Below the pieces are notes generated by a model, which saw nothing but the letters and a program-made list of their open reading frames with translations, was not told where the DNA came from and ran no database searches. A stretch of 64,000 nucleotides of DNA from Gymnorhina tibicen (lineage: Eukaryota; Chordata; Aves; Passeriformes; Artamidae): the NCBI GenBank assembly GCA_013399875.1, contig VXAZ01009497.1, positions 62,001 to 126,000 of the forward strand. The letters are read 5' to 3'. This document shows, in pieces, positions 32,013 through 42,219 of the stretch. The translations under genes were made by a program, and so were the position numbers. Every line of letters starts with the position of its first letter. Position 1 is the stretch's first letter.

Positions 32013-32787
32013 GTTGGAACATTGGAATATTGGCCCAAAACAGGCTGAGGACAGGAGCAGGAGCAAGGCACCCTTATCGCCCTCTCTGATCTCCAGCAGC
32101 AGCAAAGCTTTGTGGCGTTTGCCTCGTTCATTCCTGATTTTTAATGGTTTTTTTTTCCTTTAGGAGCACAGAAGATCCGGGAGATCGAATCTGGCACTTC
32201 ATCATCTCTCTCGTAATCTCCTTCCCCGAAAACGTGTTAATTTGGGAAAATAAAAAGGAGGATAAAAGGAGGATTTATGAACACCCCCAGACTAATAAAT
32301 AATTTTATAACACCGCGAAAGGGCCGTTGTTAAATATGTTTTACATTTGAAGGGCTATAAAATGGCTCGAGCAAGCTCTGGTGAGCCTGGTTTTAATGAA
32401 GTCTTTTGTCTCTCCAAGGCAGCGTGTTCCACGTGGGGAAGGTTATTTCCCCCCATTCCTGATGGGCTTAACTCTCACAGGGACAGCCAGGGACATCCCT
32501 GTTTCCCAAAGGAACAGGAAATCCCGCTAGCCAGCACATTCCCTGAGCCCAGCTGGAGGCTGCCACATGAAGTGCCAAGTGTGCAGAGTTGGGGTCTCTC
32601 CTAAATAAATGGTCAGTGCCAAAAATCCAGCTCCCAAAGGGATGAGAAATCCAGGCTGTGTCCTGCGTGGTCATGCCCGGCAAGAACATCCAGGTTGGTC
32701 GTGCTTCCCGAAAGTTTTGCTTTTCCCACTCTGAAATCCCAGCCCTTCTGATCATCCCCAACACCTTTTAAAGTTGGTTTTCTCCCG
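32013..32787. other. Unique sequence, no gene seen
   Basis: No gene or repeat recognised before the CR1 insertion site. Confidence 0.5.
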
Positions 32788-33039
32788 CAGCTTTCCTTCC
32801 ACCCCCCTGAGCATTCAGTGTTCCCTGAGCCATGGATTCATCCCTGATTTCTCCTCACCCTCACAGCCTGCTTATCATGGAATTCCAGAATGGTTTGGGA
32901 TGGAAAGGGATATTGAAGCCCATCCAGTGCCACCCCTGCCATGGCAGGGACACCTCCCACTGTCCCAGGCTGCTCCAAGCCCCAGTGTCCAGCCTGGCCT
33001 TGGGCACTGCCAGGGATCCAGGGGCAGCCACAGCTTTCC
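32788..33039 (-). mobile_element. CR1 insertion with 3'-carried flank and 9-bp target-site duplication
   Basis: CAGCTTTCC at 32788-32796 is repeated perfectly at 33031-33039. Between them lie about 81 bp shared with 27295-27384 and then 153 bp of A-type CR1 (32878-33030), broken off at GGGGCAGCCA. Read on the minus strand, this is a 5'-truncated CR1 followed by transcribed flank. The related segment at 37478-37490 (reverse complement AAAGCTTTCCCATAC) shows the same site without the insert. CR1 usually makes no clear target duplication, so a 9-bp one is notable; chance microhomology is the alternative. Confidence 0.7.
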
Positions 33040-33610
33040 CATACACTGAGAAAAAAGTGGGATGATTTTAGGGCTTTTTAGTGCCTTCTTGAGGATATTT
33101 TTGCCCTTGTGTTACGTAACTGAAAGAAGTTGTGTTCCCAGGGGGCTGCGAAGTGATGAGTTTTGTATAATCAGTGATAGGTGAAAGGGTGGGAATTCTT
33201 ATCCCTTTATTGCAGGGATGGGAGCATGGAAAAGGAAATTAAGAGCTGAAGGACACCCAGCAAGCCTGGAACTGTTCAGGTGGAGAACACAAGTTTTTTC
33301 TTCCTGCAAGGATCTGAATGCAATAAATGTCTCCACAAAGCCCAGATGTATCAATCATGGAATTCCAGAATGGTTTAGGATGGAAGGAACCTTAAAGATC
33401 ATCTCATTCCATCCATGCCATGGCAGGGACACCTCCCACTGTCCCAGGCTGCTCCAAGCCCCAGTGTCCAGCCTGGCCTTGGGCACTGCCAGGGATCCAG
33501 GGGCAGCCACAGCTGCTCTGGGCACCCTGTGCCAGGGCCTGCCCACCCTCCCAGGGAACAATTCCTGCCCAAGATCCCATCCAGCCCTGCCCTCTGGCAC
33601 TGGGAAGCCA
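33031..33610 (+). repeat. Inverted duplication 1, left arm
   Basis: The reverse complement matches 36905-37483. About 320 bp of the arm (33031-33353) is not CR1: TTTTAGGGCTTTTTAGTGCC, CCTTGTGTTACGTAACTGAA, GATGAGTTTTGTATAATCAG, GAACTGTTCAGGTGGAGAAC. The remainder is the 3' part of a CR1. The arms diverge sharply at about 33612, inside the CR1, although both sides remain CR1 beyond that point. Confidence 0.92.
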
Positions 33611-33935
33611 TTCCCTGGGTCCTGGCCCTCCAGCCCTTGGGAATTGTCTCTCTCCATGTTTCCTGGGGCTCCTTCAGGCCCTGCAAGGCCACACTGAGCT
33701 CACCCCAGAGCTTCTCCTCTCCAGGCTGAACAATCCCAGCTCTCCCAGCCTTTCCTCCCAGCAGAGCTGCTCCAGCCCTCTGCTCATCCTGGTGCCTCCT
33801 CTGGCCTCTCTCCAGCAGCTCCACGTCCTCCCTGTGCTGGCCCCAGGGCTGGGGCAGCTCTGCAGGTGGGCTCTCACCTGAGCGGGGCACAGGGGCACAA
33901 TCCCAATCCCTTTCCTGCTGCTCACACTATATTTT
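33354..33935 (-). mobile_element. CR1 3' fragment, A type, about 580 bp
   Basis: From ATCATGGAATTCCAGAATGG through TCTCTCTCCATGTTTCCTGG to CAGGTGGGCTCTCACCTGAG and CCTGCTGCTCACAC. The last part is the antisense of ORF2 well upstream of the C-terminus. The 5' three quarters is nearly identical to 60883-61266. The 3' quarter is shared with 36.9-37.2 kb, including the private variant GGTTTAGGATGGAA. Confidence 0.94.
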
Positions 33936-35099
33936 TCCCTTCATTTCCTCTTGCCACTGTGAACTTTTCCAGACCCAGATAAAACCTCAGGAGCAGCCAA
34001 AAGCCCTCTGGCTCCACAGCTGAGCACGATGACATTTTTGCCAGCGCTCTCCAACTTGGAATTTCACTCCATTGGCTTCCCCGTGCATGGGAAAACCTCC
34101 AGGCAGTGGAACAAAGGTGTGTGACTGGAGCAGAAGCGTGTTAAGCGAAGGAAAAATTGGTGACACCTCCCTCTTGTTTTCCTGGAAGGGAATCCAGAGG
34201 TGAGGTGCTCCTGACGAGCTCCTTATCCTGAAAAGAGAGGGAGAAAGGAGCTGTAAGAGCGCTGAGTCATAAAACTCCCGAGGATGCTTTTGAGGCAGAG
34301 CATCTCGTGTGTCATCCCTCGCCGGTGGCTCTGGAGCAGGGAATGTGGTCCTGCAGGGATGCAGAGCAGGGAATGTGGTCCTGCAGGGATGGAGAGCAGG
34401 AGCTGGCTTTGAACTGGAGGGTGGCCTGTGGCAGCCGAGCCTCTCCCTCCTCCGTGTGGGCGTGGGCTTGGCAGCAGCTTTCAGCTCCTTGCACATCCTA
34501 GACCTGCTCCTTGCCCTTCCCTTTCTCCTGGAAAAGAATGTGCTTATCACCCCTTGGCATTCCCAAGAATGGCTTTGTTTCAGTGGAATTTGTGCCTTCC
34601 CTGACTCGAGAAATACTCTCTCCCGTCCTCAGGATTTTCATCTGGAGCCTTTTCATTTGGAGCCTCAGGAATTTGGCATGAGCCTCTCACATCCAGCAGG
34701 TTTCTGGATGTTACTGTCAGGTAACTATCCCAGGAAAATCCCATGGGAAATCCACATCAGCAGCAGGCAAACTGGAAAAAAAAAAACAAACCTGTCCTGA
34801 ACCCACTTCAAAGGCTCTGACTGGGGACAGGGAAAGGCCTGCAGGAGGAAACAATTCCTGGTGTCCCACCCTCCTCGCGATGGGCTGGGGACGGACGGGC
34901 CACACACCGGGAAATATTTCCACGGTCCGGCCCCTGGATAATTTATGAGGGCTTAAAATGCTAAACCCCAGCGTTCCGACCGTTCTCTCCTGCGTGGAGG
35001 TGGGCAGGGTAATGGAGCATTAAGTCTGGCTCAGGCTGGAACCCTGGCTCTGTCTCGGCTCCGTGCCCGGCACTGAGGGAGAGTCAGAGCCAGGCCGAT
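33936..35099. other. Unique sequence with a short tandem repeat
   Basis: No gene seen. Holds the two-copy 30-bp repeat at 34334-34400. Otherwise mixed DNA. Confidence 0.5.
34334..34400 (+). repeat. Tandem 30-bp repeat, two copies and a start
   Basis: GAGCAGGGAATGTGGTCCTG plus CAGGGATGCA (34334-34363) is followed by a near-identical copy (34364-34393) and GAGCAGG. Confidence 0.95.
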
Positions 35100-35470
35100 G
35101 AAAAGTGTCTGGCATCACCTCCCGGAGCTCAGGGCCACATCCCGGTCCCGCTCCTCCTCCCCGCTCCACGCTCACACCCAAAGGCCCCCGGGGATGTTCG
35201 TGCCTCGTGGGGATAAAGGCGAAGGAACGCTTGGCTTCTCCCAGCCCTCGGAGAAAGGCTCAGCCGCAATTAGCGGCGCCTTTCAGCGGGATCCATCCCC
35301 GGCAAGGCGAGGCGGCGGGGATGGTTCCTCCCCCTCCGAAGGTAAACTGCTGCTGAACTCTGGGCCCCGCGTTCGCCTGCCTGACGGAACACGTCTGGAA
35401 TTACATCAACCCGAATTTTATCCCGCTGCGGGCACGCCGAGAGGGTTTGCACCAAATCCATGACACGCTT
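35100..35470. promoter_or_regulatory. CpG-rich patch, possible CpG island
   Basis: By eye there are roughly 30 CpG in about 310 bp between 35140 and 35460, for example GCCGCAATTAGCGGCGCC and CGAGGCGGCGGGG, far more than in the flanks. It is not inside a recognised CR1. It could be a small CpG island at an unannotated promoter or an exonic region. Plus frames at 35098-35463 and 35105-35356 overlap and neither is recognised. Confidence 0.4.
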
Positions 35471-35563
35471 TGGGAGAAAGCCCCACGTGCAGGAATCTTC
35501 GTCCCACTCGGAGCAGCTCAGAACGGGGGGGGGTGGAGCTGGCATTGCCACAAGCTTTTTATA

Positions 35564-35640
35564 AAACTTGTACAAGTTTCATACAAGTTTTATGAAATTT
35601 TATATGAAATTTTATTTTATAAAAAAAAATCTATGCCCAG
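35564..35640. repeat. AT-rich palindrome and tandem half-sites
   Basis: AAACTTGTACAAGTTT at 35564-35579 is a perfect 16-bp palindrome. Its half ACAAGTTT recurs at once (35583-35590), followed by two GAAATTTTAT units and an A run. This could extrude or simply be a low-complexity expansion. Confidence 0.85.
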
Positions 35641-35779
35641 ATTTGCCCCCAGCTTAGGGCAAATATTTCTTTCCCAGTTCAGGATCATTTTTGTGTTATG
35701 GAAATGCAGAAAAAAAGCACTTTGGTAATTGAAATTCTTTGAAAATTGGACTTTTTGTGGAATCAAATAATCAATGGAC

Positions 35780-35932
35780 CGCGGAACGGTTTGAGTTAGG
35801 AAGGATCTTAAAGCCCATCCAGTGCCAACCTCTACCATGGTCAGGGACACCTTCCACTGTCCCAGGCTGCTCCAAGCCCCAATGTCCAACCTGGCCTTGG
35901 GCACTGCCAGGGATCCAGGGGCAGCCAAAACT
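35780..35932 (-). mobile_element. CR1 3'-terminal fragment, A type
   Basis: GGAACGGTTTGAGTTAGGAA, CCATGGTCAGGGACACCTTC and GGGATCCAGGGGCAGCCAAA. It stops at the same GGGGCAGCCA point as the 32.8-kb insertion. Confidence 0.9.
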
Positions 35933-36035
35933 TCAACTTTTCTAATGCTGGGAACCAATGCAAATGAATTTTGCATGTGAATTAAACTTTTTATTTTTCC
36001 AAATTCAGACACACCCACTTACATTTTGAATTCAC

Positions 36036-36300
36036 ATCGAATCACAGAACACTCTGAGCTGGAAGGGATCCTCACGGATCATCCAGGCCCTGCACAGGAC
36101 ATCCCACCAACCCCACCCTGGGCATCCCTGGGAGCTCCTGGAGCTCTGGCAGCCTCGGGGCCGTGCCCATTCCCTGGGGAGCCTGGGCAGTGCCCAGCAC
36201 CCTCTGGGGGAAGAACCTTTCCCTGCTCTGCAGCCTGAGCCTGCCCTGGCCCAGCTCCAGCCGCTCCCTGGCTGCTGTCCCTGTCCCAGGAGCAGAGAAA
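36036..36300 (-). mobile_element. CR1 3' fragment, D type
   Basis: ATCGAATCACAGAACACTCT, GAGCTGGAAGGGATCCTCAC, GGCAGCCTCGGGGCCGTGCC and GTCCCTGTCCCAGGAGCAGA. It lacks the CAGCGGTGCCCAAAGGCTCC segment of the 11.6-kb copy and reads CCCTGGGAGCTCCTGGAGCT there. Confidence 0.9.
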
Positions 36301-36629
36301 ACAGATTCATCCCCATCAGCCCAGAACTATTTCTCTCCCACTGAGTGACAGTCACTGGCTGCATCTGCTTTCAATGCAAACAATAAAGGAGACATCAAAT
36401 CCTCCCAATCCCCAGCTCAAACCACTCACAAGTTCCTCTTTTCAAGCATTTCTTGTTGACTCCCCACCAGTCCCAGTCCCCAAATAAACACCCAAGGGAG
36501 TCTCAATCCTGCTGGTTTTTCCATGTGCTTCTCCACTCTCCCCGCTGCACAGGGAAATGCTGAGAATTGCACAATATTTGGTTTTCAACCTGCTTTGGGC
36601 TGGATTTTATGCACTGCAAAAACTGCAGG
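36301..36629. other. Unique sequence, no gene seen
   Basis: Nothing recognised. Confidence 0.5.
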
Positions 36630-37162
36630 CTTCTGCGATCCTACCTGGAATGCTGTGCACAGGTCTGGTGTCCCCAGCGTGGGAAGGACATGGAAATGCT
36701 GGAGCAGATCCAGAGGAGGCCACGAAGTTCCTAAGGGGACTGGAGCACCTCCCCTATGAGCCAGGATGGGAGAGTTGGGAATGTTCAACCTGGAGAAGAG
36801 GAGGTTGTGTGGAGACCTCACAGCAAATTCCAGGGCCTGAAGGGGCTCCAGGGAAGCAGGAAAGGGACTTTGATCAGGAACTGGGATGTCAGGAAAAGGG
36901 GGAATGGCTTCCCAGTGCCAGAGGGCAGGGCTGGATGGGATATTGGGAAGGAATTGTTCCCTGGGAGGGTGGGCAGGCCCTGGCACAGGGTGCCCAGAGC
37001 AGCTGTGGCTGCCCCTGGATCCCTGGCAGTGCCCAAGGCCAGGCTGGACACTGGGGCTTGGAGCAGCCTGGGACAGTGGGAGGTGTCCCTGCCATGGCAG
37101 GGGTGGAATGAGATGATCTTTAAGGTTCTTTCCATCCTAAACCATTCTGGAATTCCATGATT
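36630..37162 (+). mobile_element. CR1 3' fragment, A type, about 530 bp
   Basis: Begins in ORF2 coding sequence (CTACCTGGAATGCTGTGCAC, the leucine-glutamate-cysteine region; AGATCCAGAGGAGGCCACGA; CACCTCCCCTATGAGCCAGG). It ends GATGATCTTTAAGGTTCTTT and CCATTCTGGAATTCCATGAT. The 5' half belongs to an older branch than the 3' half, which is nearly identical to young A copies. Confidence 0.94.
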
Positions 37163-37483
37163 GATACATCTGGGCTTTGTGGAGACATTTATTGCATTCA
37201 GATCCTTGCAGGAAGAAAAAACTTGTGTTCTCCACCTGAACAGTTCCAGGCTTGCTGGGTGTCCTTCAGCTCTTAATTCCCTTTTCCATGCTCCCATCCC
37301 TGCAATAAAGAGGTAAGAATTCCCACCCTTTCACCTATCACTGATTATACAAAACTCATCACTTCGCAGCCCCCTGGGAACACAATTTCTTTCAGTTACG
37401 TAACACAAGGGCAAAAATATCCTCAAGAAGGCACTAAAAAGCCCTAAAATCATCTCACTTCTTTCTCAATGTATGGGAAAGCT
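36905..37483 (-). repeat. Inverted duplication 1, right arm
   Basis: Pairs with 33031-33610. Small differences include ATTCTTACCTCTTTATTGC against ATTCTTATCCCTTTATTGC and TTCTTTCTCAATGT against TTTTTTCTCAGTGT in the same orientation. Its outer edge AAAGCT/TTAATTAGC at 37478-37490 lacks the CR1 insert found at the left copy. Beyond 37483 similarity drops out within about 25 bp. Confidence 0.92.
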
Positions 37484-37837
37484 TTAATTAGCAAACAAAC
37501 TTTCCCTGGTGCTTTAATTGGCTGGAAAAACATGTGGGATTTTTCCTGATTTCCACTCCACCGTGGTTTTGCCCTGCCCAAAGCTGTGCTCCTGTTGTGG
37601 TCAGGACATTTGCTCAGTCCTGCCTCAGCGCTGTGTTCACAGGGGAGATCTGGGAAGGAAGGACTGGGGAAGAGTCAATAAATGCTGGATTCCTTCAGTA
37701 TCATCCATTTGGGGTGAAATTGGGGAGTTTTGAACATGAAAATATGACGTTTGCAGTAATTTTCATTGTCTTTTTGAAATTTATTTTGGCGTGGGGTTTT
37801 TGGTCTTTTTAAAATTGTGGGAATACTTCAAAAAAGG
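37484..37837. other. Unique sequence, no gene seen
   Basis: Nothing recognised beyond the duplication edge. Confidence 0.5.
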
Positions 37838-38168
37838 ACTTTGAGGGGCTGGAGCGTGGCCAGGGCAGGGAACAGAGCTGGGAATGGGCTGGAAAACACA
37901 TCCTGGCAGGAGCAGCTGAGGGAGCTGGGGAAGGGGCTCAGCCTGGAGCAGAGGAGGCTCAGGGGGGACCTCACTGCTCCCCACAACTCCTGACAGGAGG
38001 GGCAGTGAGGGGGGTCGGGCTCTGCTGCCGTGTCCCAAGGGACTGGAGGAGAGGGAACAGCCTCAAATTGCACTAGGGGAGGGTCAGGTTGGGGATTGGG
38101 AACAATTTTTCCCTGGCAGAGAGGTGNCAAGGGCTCTTCCAACCCCGAGGATTCTGGAATTCCGAGAC
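37838..38168 (+). mobile_element. CR1 B-type fragment with an internal break at an N
   Basis: The copy begins GGACTTTGAGGGGCTGGAGC and follows the B type to CCCTGGCAGAGAGGTG. After a single N at 38127 it resumes at CAAGGGCTCTTCCAACC, the 3' end. About 160 bp present in the other B copies (from GTGAGGCCTTGG to GATCCTG) is missing exactly at the N. An assembly join across a repeat is more likely than a real deletion. Confidence 0.92.
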
Positions 38169-38961
38169 TGACACAGGTGGCTGGTGACTGCTCCTGTTTC
38201 CCTGGAGGGTGACCTGAGCAGGAGATGTTTGCCCCAGTTTGGTTTCCAAACCGCACAGGGTGACACCTTCAAACACCCAAACATTCCAAGTGTTCCTTTT
38301 CCCTGGAGCTGCTAAACCCAAACTCTTCCTGGCCATGGCCCCTCTGGCTCCCAATCCACCAGAAGTCCCGTAAGGAAGGTGGAATTTGGGGGATGCTGCC
38401 ATCACCCAGGAGCTCCCTGCCCAGCCCCAGCAGTACCCAAAGCCCTCATCCCACCCTGGAGTGAGCCAGAGTTGGCAATTCCCGACACGTCTTAGCTCTG
38501 CCTGCCACCTATTGGTGTTAAAACCTCTGAGCCCGTATTCCCATTCCTATTCCCAGCTTTTTTGAGGCCAACAACTGTACCAGGATAAAGATGACACCAC
38601 CTTTTGGCCAGGGCCTCTCAGAAATGCCTCCTGTGGCCACGGCTGGCTGTTCCCTGGTTCGTGAGAGGGAAGGAAAAGCTGGGAATTGTGTCCTGAAAGG
38701 GTTGTTCTGTTTTTCCAGAGGCCACTTCTCATGGCAGGCCAAACGTGTGTTCCCAGAGCCGGGATTTGTGATCTTAAAATTCACGGGACACGAAAGGCTG
38801 GGAGCTTTATTTGTTTTATGGAATTGCTCTGTGATAGAGAGGGAAACATTCCCGGCCTCTCCGGTCGGAAATGCCGAATCCAGAGGGAGATGGATCAGCA
38901 CCACTGCACGGGAATTGGTGTTTTAGCTCCTGGGACACTGATTCTGCATCACAGGGCGGAA
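38169..38961. other. Unique sequence, no gene seen
   Basis: No repeat or gene recognised. Confidence 0.5.
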
Positions 38962-39357
38962 AATCATGGAATCACGGAGTGGTTTGGGTTGGAAAGGACC
39001 TGAAAGTCATCTCATCCCATCCTCTGCCATGGCAGGGACACCTCCCACTGTCCCAGGCTGCTCCAAGCCCCAGTGTCCAGCCTGGCCTTGGGCACTGCCA
39101 GGGATCCAGGGGCAGCCACAGCTGCTCTGGGCACCCTGTGCCAGGGCCTGCCCACCCTCCCAGGGAACAATTCCTGCCCAAGATCCCATCCAGCCCTGCC
39201 CTCTGGCAGTGGGAAGCCATTCCCTGGCTCCTGGCCCTCCATGCCTTGTCCCCAGTCCCTCTCCAGCTCTCCTGGAGCCCCTTCAGGCCCTGGAAGGGGC
39301 TCTGAGCTCTCCCTGGATCCTTCTCTTTTCCAGGTGAACATCCCCAACTCCCTCAAT
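38962..39357 (-). mobile_element. CR1 3' fragment, A type
   Basis: AATCATGGAATCACGGAGTG, the standard core, then CAGTCCCTCTCCAGCTCTCC and TTTTCCAGGTGAACATCCCC. It resembles the 55.9-kb copy in its 5' half. Confidence 0.94.
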
Positions 39358-39517
39358 AACCAATTTATCTTCCAAATATCTCCTTAAAATTACCCCAAAT
39401 GGGGCAGGGGAGTGAACTTTAAGAACTTATGGAACAGATCCCAATTTAAAATGGGACAGGATCAGCAGCCCAGTGCTGCAGACTTGCATTCCTTATTTTT
39501 AGCAAAACTCGTGGTGG

Positions 39518-39920
39518 CTTTAAAGGGAGTCAAGGGTGGAAAGATTCAACCCACCTGCCTAAATTTGGGGATGTGATGCTCAGACAAATAATTTTTCCAC
39601 CCTAAAGAGGTGGGAGCCTGATCCATGGGGCCTAAACTTGAGTTCCCATCCCTGTCCCAGTGCCTGGAGGAAAATTAACATTTTATTGCCCACGCACAAC
39701 TCTCAGAGGCCTCAATCAGGGCCCGATTCTGTCCTCAATTTTCCTCATTTTCAATAAATCTCCCACTGAACTCCATAAAAGCCTTGGAATCAAACCCTGT
39801 GCTCCATGTGGCACCTGCAGAAATGATACCCAAACATTCCTTTAGTTCGTGTGGGGAGAGAGAGATGAAGTCATCGCTCCATTTTTATTAATCCCCCATA
39901 GCCATTATCATTAACATTGA
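39518..39920 (+). repeat. Inverted duplication 2, left arm (403 bp)
   Basis: Reverse complement of 41445-41847 over the same length. Shared words include TGGGGATGTGATGCTCAGAC, CATGGGGCCTAAACTTGAGT, GGAGGAAAATTAACATTTTA and CTCCATGTGGCACCTGCAGA. Counting by eye, about eight substitutions and one single-base indel lie in the inner 350 bp; the outer 40 bp are more diverged. It contains no CR1 and I do not recognise a transposon family. The inner edge is at AACATTGA. Confidence 0.95.
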
Positions 39921-41444
39921 CAAACATTGGTTTTCTAAAGTTTTGGGGTTTTATTTTGGGTTGTTTTGGTTGGAATTTTTTTTAAGGTACAGGAAGGATT
40001 CTGGTGCCTAAACCTCTCAATATCGAGTTTACCTCACTCACCTTCTTAAAAATCCAAGTGAAATAGAATTTTCTCTGTTGTTCTCTTAAATCTTGAACAT
40101 TAAAGCAACAAAATTAATTTAAAAACGACAAAAAACAAAAGCCAAAACCAATAAACCAAAGGAACAAAACCAAAACCCAGTTTATCTGTGAAACAAAGAC
40201 AGAGCTGGAGTAAAAATTATTTATTTTCTTGACTTCTGAAAGCTTCTGCAGGAACAAAATTAAGTTCCAAGCGGAACAAGAGTAGAAGTGCCTGAAATGC
40301 AGGATTTAGGGTTAATAATTCATTTTCTCTTTTTTTTCTAATGTGGTTTTGCTCGGTCAGGACCTCCATCAACTTTTTTCAAGCCCTTCTGGTGACCCAG
40401 AACTCCCCAAACGCTGTTTCTCAAAGGAAGCAGGAATGGTGTTCCTGAAATTTATCGTTTCCTGAGACTTTCTTATGAGTTTCACCTCTGCTGGCCTCTC
40501 CACTTCCAGAAATTCCAAGTTCCTCCTGAAACTGCTGCTGCGGTGACTCAGCTCCAGCAGAGCACGGGAGTTTTCCCAAAAATCTGGTTGGGAAACCAAA
40601 CAAAGCTGGCGGAATTATGCCCACTCGGTATTTTCACCCAGAAACGTCTGGCCAGCAAAAAATAGGCAAATAATAATTATTTAATGAAGAATTTAAGCCC
40701 CATTCCCACTGAAAAGTGACTTGGATTTGTTGAAGATAGGGACATGTTTGTCCCATTATGGATTCTGTTACAATCTTTGATTTTACCCCAATTTTGTTCA
40801 GGTATTTTATTTTCTCTGAATTTCATTCAGATTTTAAGACACAAAAAGAAACCCAGCCACTGGAGTTTGCTGGCAATTCCAATTCCTGGAAACCCCTACT
40901 CAGTGCCATCAAATCCCCATCCCTGGGAGCGTTCAGGGAACCAATTTCCCAACTGATCGATCAAAGATCGGGCTCGATCTCAGAGATCTTCCCCAACCTT
41001 AGTAACCCCGTGGTTCTGATTCTGCAACGCTGCTGTAAAAAATCAGCACAAAACCGATTTCACCTCCGACAGCAGCCGGTGTTTGAGACCCAAAGTCACC
41101 CCAGGCCGCCTCTCTCTCAGCGCTAATTGATCTCTTAATTGGCTCAGTCAACACAGCGAGCAGCACTAATTGCTACAAGATCCCGGTGAAATGCTGAGCA
41201 CTCCGAAGGCAGGGAATGGGGAAGTGCCAAACTGATCCCGAGTGGGCCCCGAGCGAGGGGTTTCATTTTGGGAAATCCTCCCTCCGAGGCTTGAGGGGTT
41301 CCCCTGAGCTCCCAGGATGATGAGGACCCCCCTGTTCGTCCCCAAATCCACCTGGAAAAAGCGGGGAGGGAAGGTCTTGTCCAAAGGCCAGGGATCATTC
41401 CTGAAGGAGTAAATGCTAAATAAAGATTTATTAACATTTATTTT
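39921..41444. other. Spacer of inverted duplication 2
   Basis: About 1.5 kb of AT-rich unique DNA without CR1. Its right part (41090-41185) has three TAATTG/TTAATT cores (GCGCTAATTGATCTCTTAAT, CAGCACTAATTGC) and may be regulatory. Frames are short. Confidence 0.5.
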
Positions 41445-41847
41445 TCAATGTTAATGATAATGGCTATCGGGGATTAATAAAAATGGAGCGATGACTTCGT
41501 CTCTCTCTCCCCACACGAACTAAAGGAATGTTTGAATATCATTTCTGCAGGTGCCACATGGAGCACAGGGTTTAATTCCAAGGCTTTTATGGAGTTCAGT
41601 GGGAGATTTATTGAAAATGAGGAAAATTGAGGACAGAATCGGGCCCTGATGAGGCCTCTGAGAGTTGTGAGTGGGCAATAAAATGTTAATTTTCCTCCAG
41701 GCACTGGGACAGTGATGGGAACTCAAGTTTAGGCCCCATGGATCAGGCTCCCACCTCTTTAGGGTGGAAAAATTATTTGTCTGAGCATCACATCCCCAAA
41801 TTTAAGCATCTGGGTTGAATCTTTTCATCCTTTGACTCCTTTCAAAG
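41445..41847 (-). repeat. Inverted duplication 2, right arm (403 bp)
   Basis: The mate of 39518-39920. The outer edge is at TTTCAAAG (41840-41847). No direct target duplication is visible at the outer edges: the left flank reads AAACTCGTGGTGG, the right flank reads ATAAAATTGCAGG. Two independent transposon copies in opposite directions would each need termini, and none stand out. Confidence 0.95.
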
Positions 41848-42219
41848 ATAAAATTGCAGGCACAGTGGAAAGATCTTCTTGGAGATTCCATAGGTGTCCT
41901 GATCCCGAGAAAACAGAGGTTGTAATTCCTGCAGGAACCACGACACAAGGAGCCAAAAAGTTCCTTTGCAACCCCTCGGCCTGCGGAATGCACCTGGATA
42001 ATGCCTGAGGTGAGGGCAGAGCTGTGGGATGCGGGCTCTGGGAGGCGGGAATGGGAACAGGGAAGGCTCTGGGGCTCCGGGGTTCATTCCCTGCCGGGAG
42101 GATTTGGGACCCAGGGCCTCCAAGGACAGCTCTGCACGAGGAGCTGCGCCCACCTAACTCCAGGTTTTAAATCAACAGAGCTAAAACCCCAGGCCTACAA
42201 ACGGGAATCCTTCCCGAGG
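41848..42219. other. Unique sequence, no gene seen
   Basis: Nothing recognised. Confidence 0.5.

Noticed and set aside
33354..37162. Inverted duplication 1 as merely two CR1 copies in opposite orientation
   Set aside because: The arms share about 320 bp of sequence outside the CR1, so CR1 homology alone cannot explain them.
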